Origin: a bacterium
GTDB lineage: Bacteria > Zixibacteria > MSB-5A5 > GN15 > FEB-12
Assembly (NCBI GenBank): GCA_020444475.1
Contig: JAHLKV010000001.1
Coordinates: forward strand, 372,001 to 436,000
Reading direction: 5' to 3'
DNA: 64,000 nucleotides
Both the position numbers and the translations under genes were made by a program. A model generated the notes under the pieces. That model was given only the letters and a program-made list of their open reading frames with translations. It searched no databases and had not been told where the DNA came from. Of the stretch, positions 37,489 through 44,904 are shown in pieces. The stretch's first letter is position 1. The number at the start of each line of letters is the position of its first letter.

Positions 37489-38169
37489 CTAGTCGCGTAC
37501 GAACAGCCACTTCACGCCGCCGAAGGCCTTTCCGAATAGCCACGCCACCGGCCCCGGTTTGATTCCTTCAGATGTCCGCACCGTTATCGACGCGTACGTG
37601 AAGCGGTTGGAGACTTGCTGCAGCCGACCTTTCAGGCTTTCAATCAATCCATTGATGCGCTCTAACTCGCGCTCCAGCGTGAGCATTTCATTGATACTCT
37701 CGGCTTTGTCGAGCAAAGCGAGATATCGGTCACGAGTCTTCTCGGCGTTGTTGAGGCGCGTCTCGAGATCGACATAGGTATCCGTAACGTCGGTTCCAGT
37801 CACCTCGCGCAAGACGACTTCGCCGAGCGCCTCGATTCGATCAAGAGCCGGCTGCAGTTTGTCTGATGGTATCCGTACCGTAGTCGAACGGTCGTCGGAG
37901 TCCACCACGTAGCCATCTAGTTCAACCGCCAAAGCCAACACCTGTCGATGGATGCTGTCCGGCGCCAGTGTTTGGATCGTGAGCGTGACTTCCGTGGCAA
38001 TCAACCGACCAGATTCGGCTGCCACGCCAGCGGTGCGGTCAACATCACGACTCTGCGCTGAATGCCCGGGGCTGGATTCTGTGGCCGGTTCGAAGTACGT
38101 CGCCGGTGCCGCGCCGCATCCCGTCAGCAGTGCGCACGCGATCAGACTTGCCGTGATCAGAGATTTCAT
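37489..38169 (-). CDS. DUF4349 lipoprotein with coiled coil
   Basis: The start at 38169 opens a lipoprotein signal ('MKSLITASLIACALLTGC'). After a linker comes the DUF4349 domain with 'SGRLIATEVTLTIQTLAP', 'GYVVDSDDRSTTVRIP' and 'VTDTYVDLETRLNNAEKTRD'. A long coiled coil follows (about 145-195, 'LERELERINGLIESLKGRLQ'). Many family members end in a membrane helix; here the end 'GPVAWLFGKAFGGVKWLFVRD' is only weakly hydrophobic. The function of the family is unknown. The 187-base gap upstream holds nothing recognised. Confidence 0.85.
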   Translation of the reverse strand: MKSLITASLIACALLTGCGAAPATYFEPATESSPGHSAQSRDVDRTAGVAAESGRLIATEVTLTIQTLAPDSIHRQVLALAVELDGYVVDSDDRSTTVRIPSDKLQPALDRIEALGEVVLREVTGTDVTDTYVDLETRLNNAEKTRDRYLALLDKAESINEMLTLERELERINGLIESLKGRLQQVSNRFTYASITVRTSEGIKPGPVAWLFGKAFGGVKWLFVRD

Positions 38170-38356
38170 GATCCCTCCCGTAAAGCAGATAATAGATGGG
38201 ACGTTGCCGTACCGCATTGTCAATCACGGGCGGCCGCGCCAGCATGTTGTCCGTTATACACGGAAGTTAGCGATGCCGTCCAAGAAACGGCAACGTGGCG
38301 ACGGCCGTAAGTGCTTCCGGGGGCAACGTCACATCCCGCTATCCGACCGCAAGGCT

Positions 38357-38878
38357 CTACTTACTTTCCAACCCCTGCCTGATCCACTCCTCGCGGGTCA
38401 TGAAGGACTGGCTGTCGATTGCTCGGTCGGTGGACAGGATGCCGTCGAGATGGTCGATCTCGTGCTGAAGCAGTTCGGCAAAATCCCCCTGCGCCGAAAG
38501 CGACTGGACCGCACCGTCGACATCATGATACTCGACCAGGATCTCTTTGGCCCGCGTCAGGCGCACCAGCAGGTTCGGAAAGCTGAAGCAGTCGTCCCAC
38601 ATTTCGATCCGCTCTTCGCTCTCACGCACGATCCACGGGTTGATCATCGGGCCGGCAAATCCGCCTGGATGCATGCGCACGAATATCGCGCGTCTCGCAA
38701 TGCCGATCTGCGGCGCGGCGATTCCCCGGCCGAAACCGTTGCGCTTGCGAAAGTCGGCGAGGGTGTGATCGAGGTCTTCGATCAACGACCGAGTCCGATC
38801 GGAATCGAAATCGCTGATCAGGTCACACACCTGCCAGAGGATCGGATCACCGAGTTGGAGGATGCGTTTGACGGGCAT
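38357..38878 (-). CDS. def: Peptide deformylase with divergent motif 2
   Basis: The start at 38878 gives 'MPVKRILQLGDPILWQVCD', the usual beginning. The 173-residue enzyme removes the formyl group from new proteins. Motif 1 is 'GFGRGIAAPQIG' and motif 3 is 'LLQHEIDHLDGIL' (HExxH); both are intact. Motif 2 is normally EGCLS but here reads 'DDCFSFPN'. The metal-binding Cys is kept, while the neighbouring Glu, Gly and Leu are changed. All metal ligands are therefore present. It may be a secondary deformylase rather than the main housekeeping one; no fmt gene is adjacent. Confidence 0.88.
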   Translation of the reverse strand: MPVKRILQLGDPILWQVCDLISDFDSDRTRSLIEDLDHTLADFRKRNGFGRGIAAPQIGIARRAIFVRMHPGGFAGPMINPWIVRESEERIEMWDDCFSFPNLLVRLTRAKEILVEYHDVDGAVQSLSAQGDFAELLQHEIDHLDGILSTDRAIDSQSFMTREEWIRQGLESK

Positions 38879-38983
38879 GGAGTTTCTCCGAATCCTATCG
38901 GTCGCCCTTCGACTCCGCTCAGGACGACGTTCAATGCTATCTGGTGCTGAACCCACAGCAGGCTGTAGGCGACTCTTCCGATT

Positions 38984-39012
38984 GTCCGAACCGCAGGGGT
39001 TCGGACCTACGA
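38984..39012. repeat. Dispersed GTAG-hairpin, GTCCGAACC type
   Basis: A 9-bp stem GTCCGAACC/GGTTCGGAC with a short GC-rich loop is followed at once by CTACGAG. On the other strand this reads GTAG and then the hairpin. A copy differing by one loop base (CGCAGG versus CGCGGG) lies at 52010-52039 in the same orientation. Confidence 0.8.
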
Positions 39013-39044
39013 GTGCATCATGTCACAACCAAAAACGTAAAAAG

Positions 39045-39111
39045 TCATTGTACAAGCTTGGTCCCGTGCGAGTTACAGCGAAATGGGTTCGTTTTGTCGT
39101 TTTTTAAGGTT
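39045..39111 (-). repeat. AT-rich dispersed element, copy 1
   Basis: Read on the minus strand this element matches 52255-52331 closely. Both have AACC, a TAAAAAA-type run, then AACCCATTTCGC and, after a GC-rich stretch, GTACAA. The two copies are in opposite orientations and differ at scattered positions. The short peptide in one frame ('KTNPFR') is shared only because the DNA is. The origin is unknown. Confidence 0.75.
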
Positions 39112-39339
39112 CTCGCGCCCATCTCCCCTGTGTGAAGAAGACCCGCCCGAGACGGGCGGGCTGCCGAGTCTGAACAGGAACGGGCATGACTTCGAGACGT
39201 ACAGCGACCCTGCAACATCAATTCGCTAAGAGAACCTGCAAAGCTATGTACGCTCATCAAACACCATCCTTCAATTCGCCTGCTCTTTATTAATGGCGCC
39301 GGTTTTCCGATTGCCTGCGAAGTTGTAGCGAAAACGCGT

Positions 39340-39366
39340 GTCAGGTCGCAAGCGACCTGACCTACT
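39340..39366. repeat. GTAG-hairpin, GTCAGGTCGC type, after the NUDIX gene
   Basis: A perfect 10-bp stem (GTCAGGTCGC/GCGACCTGAC, two-base loop AA) is followed by CTACTCG. The copy at 52354-52380 has the same arms with loop TT and GTAG on its left, so it is the same element inverted; similarity runs for about 30 bases. The last bases overlap the stop codon of the NUDIX gene. Confidence 0.85.
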
Positions 39367-39904
39367 CGTGTCGAGTTGACAGGTCGACGTGCTTCACTGC
39401 TCCAGCGCCGTTGCGAATTAGCTCGTCCACATATTCTCCCAGTCGGGCCGGGCAAATAGTCTCGCTGGTTGACTGAAGCTCAGCCACCGTCCACCAGCGA
39501 TATTTCTGAAACATCGATCTTTCAAGATCGGTCAGATTCTTCCCTTTGGACTCCAGAGATCTGGCGCGCACCAGAAAAAAGAACTCGCGGAAGAGCGTGG
39601 TCTCTCCTTTCCAGATGAGCGTCTGCTCGCCATACCAGATATTCGGACCGCAATCGACATCGGTTAGGCCAGTCTCTTCGGCGATTTCGCGTCGCACGGC
39701 ATCTTCGGGCGTCTCGCCGTCTTCGATTCCACCGCCTGGCGTGATCCAAAAAGGATGATCAATCACGTTCTCCGGATCGACCAAATCACCGCCTTCGACC
39801 TGAATCATAAGGACGCGATCGTCGGGATCGAGGAGAATGACGCGGACGGTGTCGCGAACATCCGGCCTCAGAGGAGAGATTTCGCCAAGATTAGGCCCCT
39901 GCAT
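39362..39904 (-). CDS. NUDIX hydrolase
   Basis: The ATG at 39904 follows GGAGGAG at a spacing of about 11 bases; an open extension to 39943 lacks a box. The 180-residue protein has a complete NUDIX box: 'GGGIEDGETPEDAVRREI' continuing to 'AEETGL', with the REUxEE Glu residues intact. It opens 'VRDTVRVILLDPDDRVLMIQ'. It hydrolyses a nucleoside diphosphate derivative in the cytoplasm, but the substrate cannot be told; the short insert 'NIWYGEQTLIWKGETTLF' is seen in ADP-ribose and (d)NTP branches. It lies 65 bases after the TIR gene on the same strand. A link through NAD or ADP-ribose chemistry is possible but unproven. Confidence 0.85.
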   Translation of the reverse strand: MQGPNLGEISPLRPDVRDTVRVILLDPDDRVLMIQVEGGDLVDPENVIDHPFWITPGGGIEDGETPEDAVRREIAEETGLTDVDCGPNIWYGEQTLIWKGETTLFREFFFLVRARSLESKGKNLTDLERSMFQKYRWWTVAELQSTSETICPARLGEYVDELIRNGAGAVKHVDLSTRHE

Positions 39905-39969
39905 CAGGACATTCTCCTCCCTACAGCCGTCAGACCACTCCACGCGAAAGGTACAGACCCGAAATGTCC

Positions 39970-42504
39970 CTAACGTGGAGACATGTCTTCTATGTCATCC
40001 GGGGAGTATGTTTGAGGATTCTCCGCGGCGAGCTTCGTATTGATAACTTCCACTCGTTGTCTGAAGTCGTCAAGCACGTTGTCGGCAAGTGCCCCCCTCT
40101 GAATCTCCCCTGACAGCGCATCCCTAACCACTTTCATAGTGAATCTATCCTCCTTGTTCACGACACTCTCTGACAGCTCAAGCGCCTCCAAAAATCTCCC
40201 TCTCTCTATCTCCAGTCTGCATCTCAGATTGGTGCGAATATTGAACTTCGTTCTCCCAGCCATGGCGTCAAGTTTGTCTATCAGTTTCTCAGCAACAGCG
40301 TGATTTCCTAGAGCCATCTCACAGTAGGAAAGGGTTGCCACCACTTCGAAAGGAGGATTCTCTGTTGTCTCATACGCTTGGCGTGCCGCATCTCGCGCGC
40401 CCTTCAAGTTTCCGAACGCGAACTCCACCCTTGACAGCCGGTGATAGTAGTAGACGGGCTCCGCAACCTCCTGGAGGTCGCCCAGTGCGGACATCGCGCT
40501 CTCACGATCTCCCATGGCTGCAGCGAATTTGACCTTTAAGTCAAGCACATAAGGATCATCATAGTGCTTGGTCAGGTATTCATCAATGCAACGCATCGCG
40601 TTCTTGTAGTCGCCCTTATGGTAGTAACACAGCCCGAGCTCGCGATGAAGAGCGGGTCCCCCACGCCCCATCTTCTGGGATAGCAGGTATTCCTTCATTG
40701 CTGCGTCTATGTCTCCTCGGCGACGGTTCAAGAACCCCTTATAATAGTGGACATCTCGTGGTGAACCGTGCGACTTCAGTTTCTCGATTTGGTCATGAGC
40801 CTCTTTCCAACGCTCTAACTGGATAAGGGCTCTGATGAGAAACGCCCGAGCTGACTGGCTTCTTGGCCGTTGCTCCAGAGCCATCTTGGCGTAGGTCGCG
40901 GCACGATCAAACTCCCGGTTGTGATACATGGTTTCAGTGAGTCTGATCAAGTCATCAACTAGCCCGATAGCTGTCTCAATCGCATGAGCGTCTCCCGCGA
41001 TATTCGCCGCTCTGAACTGAATCCTTAGCAACTCAAGCTGTGGTGAACCATTTTCAACCAAGTCAGTATAGCTGGCTAAATGTCGAGCTACTTCCTGATG
41101 ATGTTTCGGCTCCAATGGGCCGTATATATTGCGAACTGTGTCTCTTATGGGCTCGGAAATCCTGTAGTGTCCCTCCCGCGTCACCCTCACGAAGAGTTGA
41201 TCGACCAGAGTCGCCATAGAGGAGATAGCGACTCCCATATCAACGATCCCCAGGGCCGCGCCAATCGTTGGAAGTGGCAGCGGGCTATAGGTCGCAAGCA
41301 ACCGCAGGATCTCGCCTCCGGGAGCAATGATCTTTCGGTTTCTTATGTGTCCAAGGAACACTCCCGATTTGAACTGACGCAACCTATCCATATCGGAGCG
41401 GACCAAGTCCATCCCGTAGTCTCTGACTTGTTGAACCGCAAAATATGCTGCCGGGGGATAACCATCCGCATATCGCGCGAGTTCCTCAAGACTAGTCAAA
41501 GGTATGGCTAGGCTCAGTCTAGCTGCGTAGGTTGACATTAATCGAACTGTTTCGTCTGGAGAGAGAGAATCGATCCTTACCACCGGGAATCGCATGTCGT
41601 CTCCCAATCGCGGTCGTCTGTCAGTGACGAGCACGGCATATACTTCGTCATTCGGCTGGATTTCGCGAAGTACCCTCAAGACGGTATCGTTCAAAAAGCC
41701 GTCGTTATCAAGGAGTCCACCATCGTCGTATAGTATGGGTAATTCGCCGCTCCTCACAAGCATGCGAAGGTTCTTGAGCGACCGACTGAGCGCCTCTTCC
41801 TCAGTTAGCCCGTCAATGAGCTTGGCCAGATTCTTTAGAGCTTCACGACTAGTGTAAGGTTCTATTCTGTCGGCAAGTTTGAGACAGACATCATTGACGG
41901 TATCCCCTTCATCAATCCTAATCTCGACGTCCTTGTAAAAGCCAAGCAGCTTTGGGGCGGCACTTCTGATGAGTGACCGCCGCCCGATACCCGGTAGGCC
42001 GATGACCACAATCCAACGAGGAGGTGGAGAACCGTCTACCGGTTGAAACGCTTCTTCCATCTCACCAACCGACCTGTTTCTGCCTACAAACAACTGATAC
42101 TGCTGCCGCTGCTTGAGAACGTCTAGATGGTGTCGAATGTCCCGGGCTATCAGCTGCGCAGAGACATCCTGTCGAATCTTCGCGCGTACTAGCCAAGACG
42201 GGATGTCCTGCAACCGAACGGAAGGGTCAATCACGTAGACTAGCGAACGAGCTATGTTTTCGCTGAGCTTCTGATACCACGCCTCTTCGATTTCGTAAGT
42301 AACCCACATTGAGTCCAATGCGTGTTTGCTAGCAAAGAGAACAAAGAGAGAAGACTCATCAAGACCGCGGACAATCGACTCCCTAAACTCAACCCCCGAA
42401 TCAAATGAGTGTTCATCGAAGTGACAGTACTGGCGACCCAATTCATTGGCGACCGCTCGTACCAACTGCTGGTCCTTGGAGCTGTGGGACAAGAAAGCTT
42501 TCAT
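39970..42504 (-). CDS. TIR-NTPase-TPR protein, probable defence or signalling STAND-like protein
   Basis: The ATG at 42504 has GGGAGGG five bases upstream and gives 'MKAFLSHSSKDQQLV', the start of a TIR domain (about 1-130). 'SMWVTYEIEEAW' carries a Glu in the place of the NADase catalytic residue. A nucleotide-binding domain follows (about 155-420). Its P-loop reads 'GLPGIGRRSL', so the Walker A Lys and Ser/Thr are replaced by Arg. A winged-helix-like part comes next, then many TPR units (about 500-830, 'ALHRELGLCYYHKGDYKNAM'). TIR-STAND-TPR proteins serve in phage defence, with TPRs as sensor and TIR as effector. Base composition is lower than in its neighbours: I count 29 G+C of 60 at 41641-41700 against 35 of 60 at 43201-43260. 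This suggests transfer. Confidence 0.82.
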   Translation of the reverse strand: MKAFLSHSSKDQQLVRAVANELGRQYCHFDEHSFDSGVEFRESIVRGLDESSLFVLFASKHALDSMWVTYEIEEAWYQKLSENIARSLVYVIDPSVRLQDIPSWLVRAKIRQDVSAQLIARDIRHHLDVLKQRQQYQLFVGRNRSVGEMEEAFQPVDGSPPPRWIVVIGLPGIGRRSLIRSAAPKLLGFYKDVEIRIDEGDTVNDVCLKLADRIEPYTSREALKNLAKLIDGLTEEEALSRSLKNLRMLVRSGELPILYDDGGLLDNDGFLNDTVLRVLREIQPNDEVYAVLVTDRRPRLGDDMRFPVVRIDSLSPDETVRLMSTYAARLSLAIPLTSLEELARYADGYPPAAYFAVQQVRDYGMDLVRSDMDRLRQFKSGVFLGHIRNRKIIAPGGEILRLLATYSPLPLPTIGAALGIVDMGVAISSMATLVDQLFVRVTREGHYRISEPIRDTVRNIYGPLEPKHHQEVARHLASYTDLVENGSPQLELLRIQFRAANIAGDAHAIETAIGLVDDLIRLTETMYHNREFDRAATYAKMALEQRPRSQSARAFLIRALIQLERWKEAHDQIEKLKSHGSPRDVHYYKGFLNRRRGDIDAAMKEYLLSQKMGRGGPALHRELGLCYYHKGDYKNAMRCIDEYLTKHYDDPYVLDLKVKFAAAMGDRESAMSALGDLQEVAEPVYYYHRLSRVEFAFGNLKGARDAARQAYETTENPPFEVVATLSYCEMALGNHAVAEKLIDKLDAMAGRTKFNIRTNLRCRLEIERGRFLEALELSESVVNKEDRFTMKVVRDALSGEIQRGALADNVLDDFRQRVEVINTKLAAENPQTYSPDDIEDMSPR

Positions 42505-42623
42505 AGAACCCTCCCTTTTTGATTTAGGTCTGTTTGACGGCAGCCGTTCCCCGAGTTGTTGGTCTATCTGGTGCTCATAGTTCATTCTCTTCCAGCGTCG
42601 GAGTCAATTGAGAATTACCCGAC

Positions 42624-43490
42624 TCACACTCCCAGCTTCTTCAGCGTCTCCGGGATATCCCTGAATGTCTTGCAGGCGTGGGCGCCCGATGAGGCCAGCA
42701 TCTCCAGCTTCTCTTTCGCGGTCCCCATCTTGCCCTCGACAATCGCGCCGGCGTGCCCCATCCGCTTGCCGGGAGGCGCAAACACGCCACCAACCATCGC
42801 CAGCACCGGCGTCTTCATTTTCGATATAGCTTCGGTTGCTTTCTCTTCGTACACCCCGCCGATTTCACCGCACATCACGACCGCCTTGGTCTTGGGGTCG
42901 TCTTCGAACTTGAGAAGGATCTCAGCGAATGTCGACCCCAGCACCGGGTCACCGCCCAGACCAACACAGGTCGTCTGGCCGTAGCCGGTGCGAGTGAGCG
43001 TGTCGGCAACATAGTACGTGATCGAGCCCGAGCGGGAGACAGTCCCCACGCGTCCCGGCTGAAAAGCGATATCGGGCATGATACCGAGGTTGGCTTCGCC
43101 CGGCGTGATAATCCCCGCCGTGTTGCCGCCGATCACGGTCGTACCGTGCTTGACCGCTTCTTCGCGGACATGGAGCATATCGTGGATCGGGATATGTTCG
43201 GGGATGACGACCAGGAATCGAATCCCGGCCCGGATAGCTTCGATAGCGGCTTCTTTGACGAAATGCGCCGGAAGGAAGATGACGGAGACATCGGCGCCGG
43301 TCTTCTCGATACACTCTTCGACCGTATCAAACACCGGTCGGTCGCAGACCATCTGCCCGCCCTTGCCGGGTGTGACGCCGCCGACGATATTGGTACCGTA
43401 GGCGATCATGCGCTCGGCGTGGAACGACCCTGCCCCGCCGGTAATCCCCTGCACGAGGACCTTGCTGTTTTTGTCAACGAGGATTGCCAT
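42624..43490 (-). CDS. sucD: Succinyl-CoA synthetase (ligase) alpha subunit
   Basis: The start at 43490 overlaps the sucC stop by one base (TAATG) and gives 'MAILVDKNSKVLVQGITG', the usual opening with the CoA-binding Rossmann fold. The 288-residue product has 'SRSGSITYYVADTLT', 'TTCVGLGGDPVLGSTF' and the phospho-His loop 'MGHAGAIVEG'. With SucC it converts succinyl-CoA to succinate while making ATP or GTP in the TCA cycle. The longer open frame upstream runs inside sucC and is not used. The next gene downstream is the unrelated TIR gene, 119 bases away. Confidence 0.96.
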   Translation of the reverse strand: MAILVDKNSKVLVQGITGGAGSFHAERMIAYGTNIVGGVTPGKGGQMVCDRPVFDTVEECIEKTGADVSVIFLPAHFVKEAAIEAIRAGIRFLVVIPEHIPIHDMLHVREEAVKHGTTVIGGNTAGIITPGEANLGIMPDIAFQPGRVGTVSRSGSITYYVADTLTRTGYGQTTCVGLGGDPVLGSTFAEILLKFEDDPKTKAVVMCGEIGGVYEEKATEAISKMKTPVLAMVGGVFAPPGKRMGHAGAIVEGKMGTAKEKLEMLASSGAHACKTFRDIPETLKKLGV

Positions 43491-44683
43491 TACCTGCCTC
43501 CTTCCGAGGCCAGTTCGACCGCGCGTTTGGAGATTTCTTCGATCTCCGTCTCGATCCCGTGAAACTCGATATGCTCGAACAGTTCGGGGCTTTCGGCTTT
43601 CGCTTCTTCGAACAGCCGCACCCCTTCCTGCCACATGTTGCCGGTCATCCGCATGACCATCGGCTTGGAAAGACCGTGATCTTTCAGAAACATGATCACA
43701 CCTTTGGCGAAATCATCGCAGCGGCTGATACCGCCGAACCGGGCGCCGAAAATCGCCTTCACATTCGGGTTCTCGTCGAGCAGCACCAGCATCTTGGCGA
43801 TGCGCTCCGGCGAAGGACCGCCGCCCGAATCCATAAAATTGGCCGGGGCGCCGCCGTAGTAGTGAATAAAATCGTTGCCCATAATGCCGAACCCGGCGCC
43901 GCCGGGAAACATGCCGATATTGCCGGAGAGGTCGAGATACGGGATGCCCCACTCGGTCGCCTGCTGCTCGCGGGGCGTCATCTCCCCTTCCTCGTGACGC
44001 TTCTCGATCCCAAGCTCTTTCAGCTCGGCGTGGCGGAATACCGCGTCGTCGTCGAGCGACACCCGGCTGTCGGCCGCAATCAGTTTGTCCTCGGCCGTCA
44101 GAACGAGCGGGTTAATCTCAACCAGCTTGGCGTCGTATTTCTTGAAGAGGTTGTAGAGCCTGACAATAATGCCCGCGCCGTCTTTCAGCAGCGGGTGCGG
44201 GATACCAATCTTCCTGGCGATCCCCATAGCATCAAACATGTACAGTGGCTCGTTAATGGAGAACGCCTTGCGGACGATCTTCTCGGGCGTTTTGGCGGCA
44301 GTCTCTTCGATATCCACACCCCCTTCGCCCGATGCAATCACGACCAGCTTGTAGTTGGCGCGGTCGATGGTGACGCCGATATAGTATTCCTGCTTGATCG
44401 CCAGTTTCGGTTCTATCAGTACGCGCTCCACCGGGAAGCCCTTGATCTTCAGTTTGAACAGCTCCTCGGCTTCGGTGCGCGCTTCGTTGGCCCCGTCGGC
44501 CAACCGAATCCCGCCGGCTTTGCCGCGTCCGCCGGTGAGCACCTGCGACTTAACTGCTACCGGCTGATCCATCTCGGCCACACAGTCGAATACTTCCTGT
44601 GGCGAGGCAGCCAGCCGGCCCTCGGGGACAGGAATCTTCGCCTGGCTAAATAGCTGTTTACCTTCGTATTCGTACAGTCGCAT
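43490..44683 (-). CDS. sucC: Succinyl-CoA synthetase (ligase) beta subunit
   Basis: The start at 44683 gives 'MRLYEYEGKQLFSQAKIPVPEG', standard for SucC, with AAAGGA seven bases upstream. The 397-residue product has the ATP-grasp fold ('VAVKSQVLTGGRGKAGGIRL') and the C-terminal ligase part ('GGGPSPERIAKMLVLL', 'KAIFGARFGGISRCDD'). It forms the alpha-beta enzyme with SucD, encoded next. The leader contains a terminator-like hairpin 17 bases before the start and a probable promoter further up, so expression may be attenuated. The gene is divergent from the secreted protein gene at 44905. Confidence 0.96.
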   Translation of the reverse strand: MRLYEYEGKQLFSQAKIPVPEGRLAASPQEVFDCVAEMDQPVAVKSQVLTGGRGKAGGIRLADGANEARTEAEELFKLKIKGFPVERVLIEPKLAIKQEYYIGVTIDRANYKLVVIASGEGGVDIEETAAKTPEKIVRKAFSINEPLYMFDAMGIARKIGIPHPLLKDGAGIIVRLYNLFKKYDAKLVEINPLVLTAEDKLIAADSRVSLDDDAVFRHAELKELGIEKRHEEGEMTPREQQATEWGIPYLDLSGNIGMFPGGAGFGIMGNDFIHYYGGAPANFMDSGGGPSPERIAKMLVLLDENPNVKAIFGARFGGISRCDDFAKGVIMFLKDHGLSKPMVMRMTGNMWQEGVRLFEEAKAESPELFEHIEFHGIETEIEEISKRAVELASEGGR

Positions 44684-44699
44684 AAAGCAATCCTTTATC

Positions 44700-44723
44700 A
44701 AAAAAAGCGGCCGGGGGCGGCCG
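44700..44723 (-). terminator. Terminator-like hairpin in the sucC leader
   Basis: On the minus strand the sequence is CGGCC, a C-rich loop, GGCCG, C and then seven T's, a standard intrinsic terminator. It ends 16 bases before the sucC start codon and lies downstream of the only likely sucC promoter. There is no minus-strand gene upstream for it to terminate, since the neighbour is divergent. It is therefore either an attenuator or a relic. Confidence 0.6.
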
Positions 44724-44739
44724 TTTGGATGTTTGAGAC

Positions 44740-44767
44740 AAAATACGCCCCGGCGTTCCAATGTCAA
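44740..44767 (-). promoter_or_regulatory. Likely sucCD promoter
   Basis: On the minus strand there is a perfect -35 box TTGACA (44762-44767) and, after 16 bases, TATTTT (44740-44745) as a -10 box matching four of six consensus bases. The start point would be near 44733, a few bases before the leader hairpin. The box sequences are seen directly; activity is inferred. Confidence 0.55.
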
Positions 44768-44904
44768 CACTAATCAAGCGCATACAACTCGCTGTCAGGC
44801 AGGCGCTTGGCAATGTCGATGGAATTCTCTGCGTTGTTTGATTGTTAAAACTTTACAATTGATGTCCGCCGGGAGTCTTTATAGGAAACTCGAGGGACTT
44901 GCCT

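Larger units (their letters stand above)
38879..39361. other. Gene-free spacer with three hairpin or repeat elements
   Basis: About 480 bases upstream of the deformylase gene. It contains the palindrome GTCCGAACC/GGTTCGGAC closed by CTAC (38984-39012), an AT-rich dispersed element (39045-39111) and the perfect 22-base palindrome GTCAGGTCGC/GCGACCTGAC closed by CTAC (39340-39365). All three recur at 52.0-52.4 kb. The last one directly follows the NUDIX stop codon and may serve as its transcript end. No gene is seen. Confidence 0.75.
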
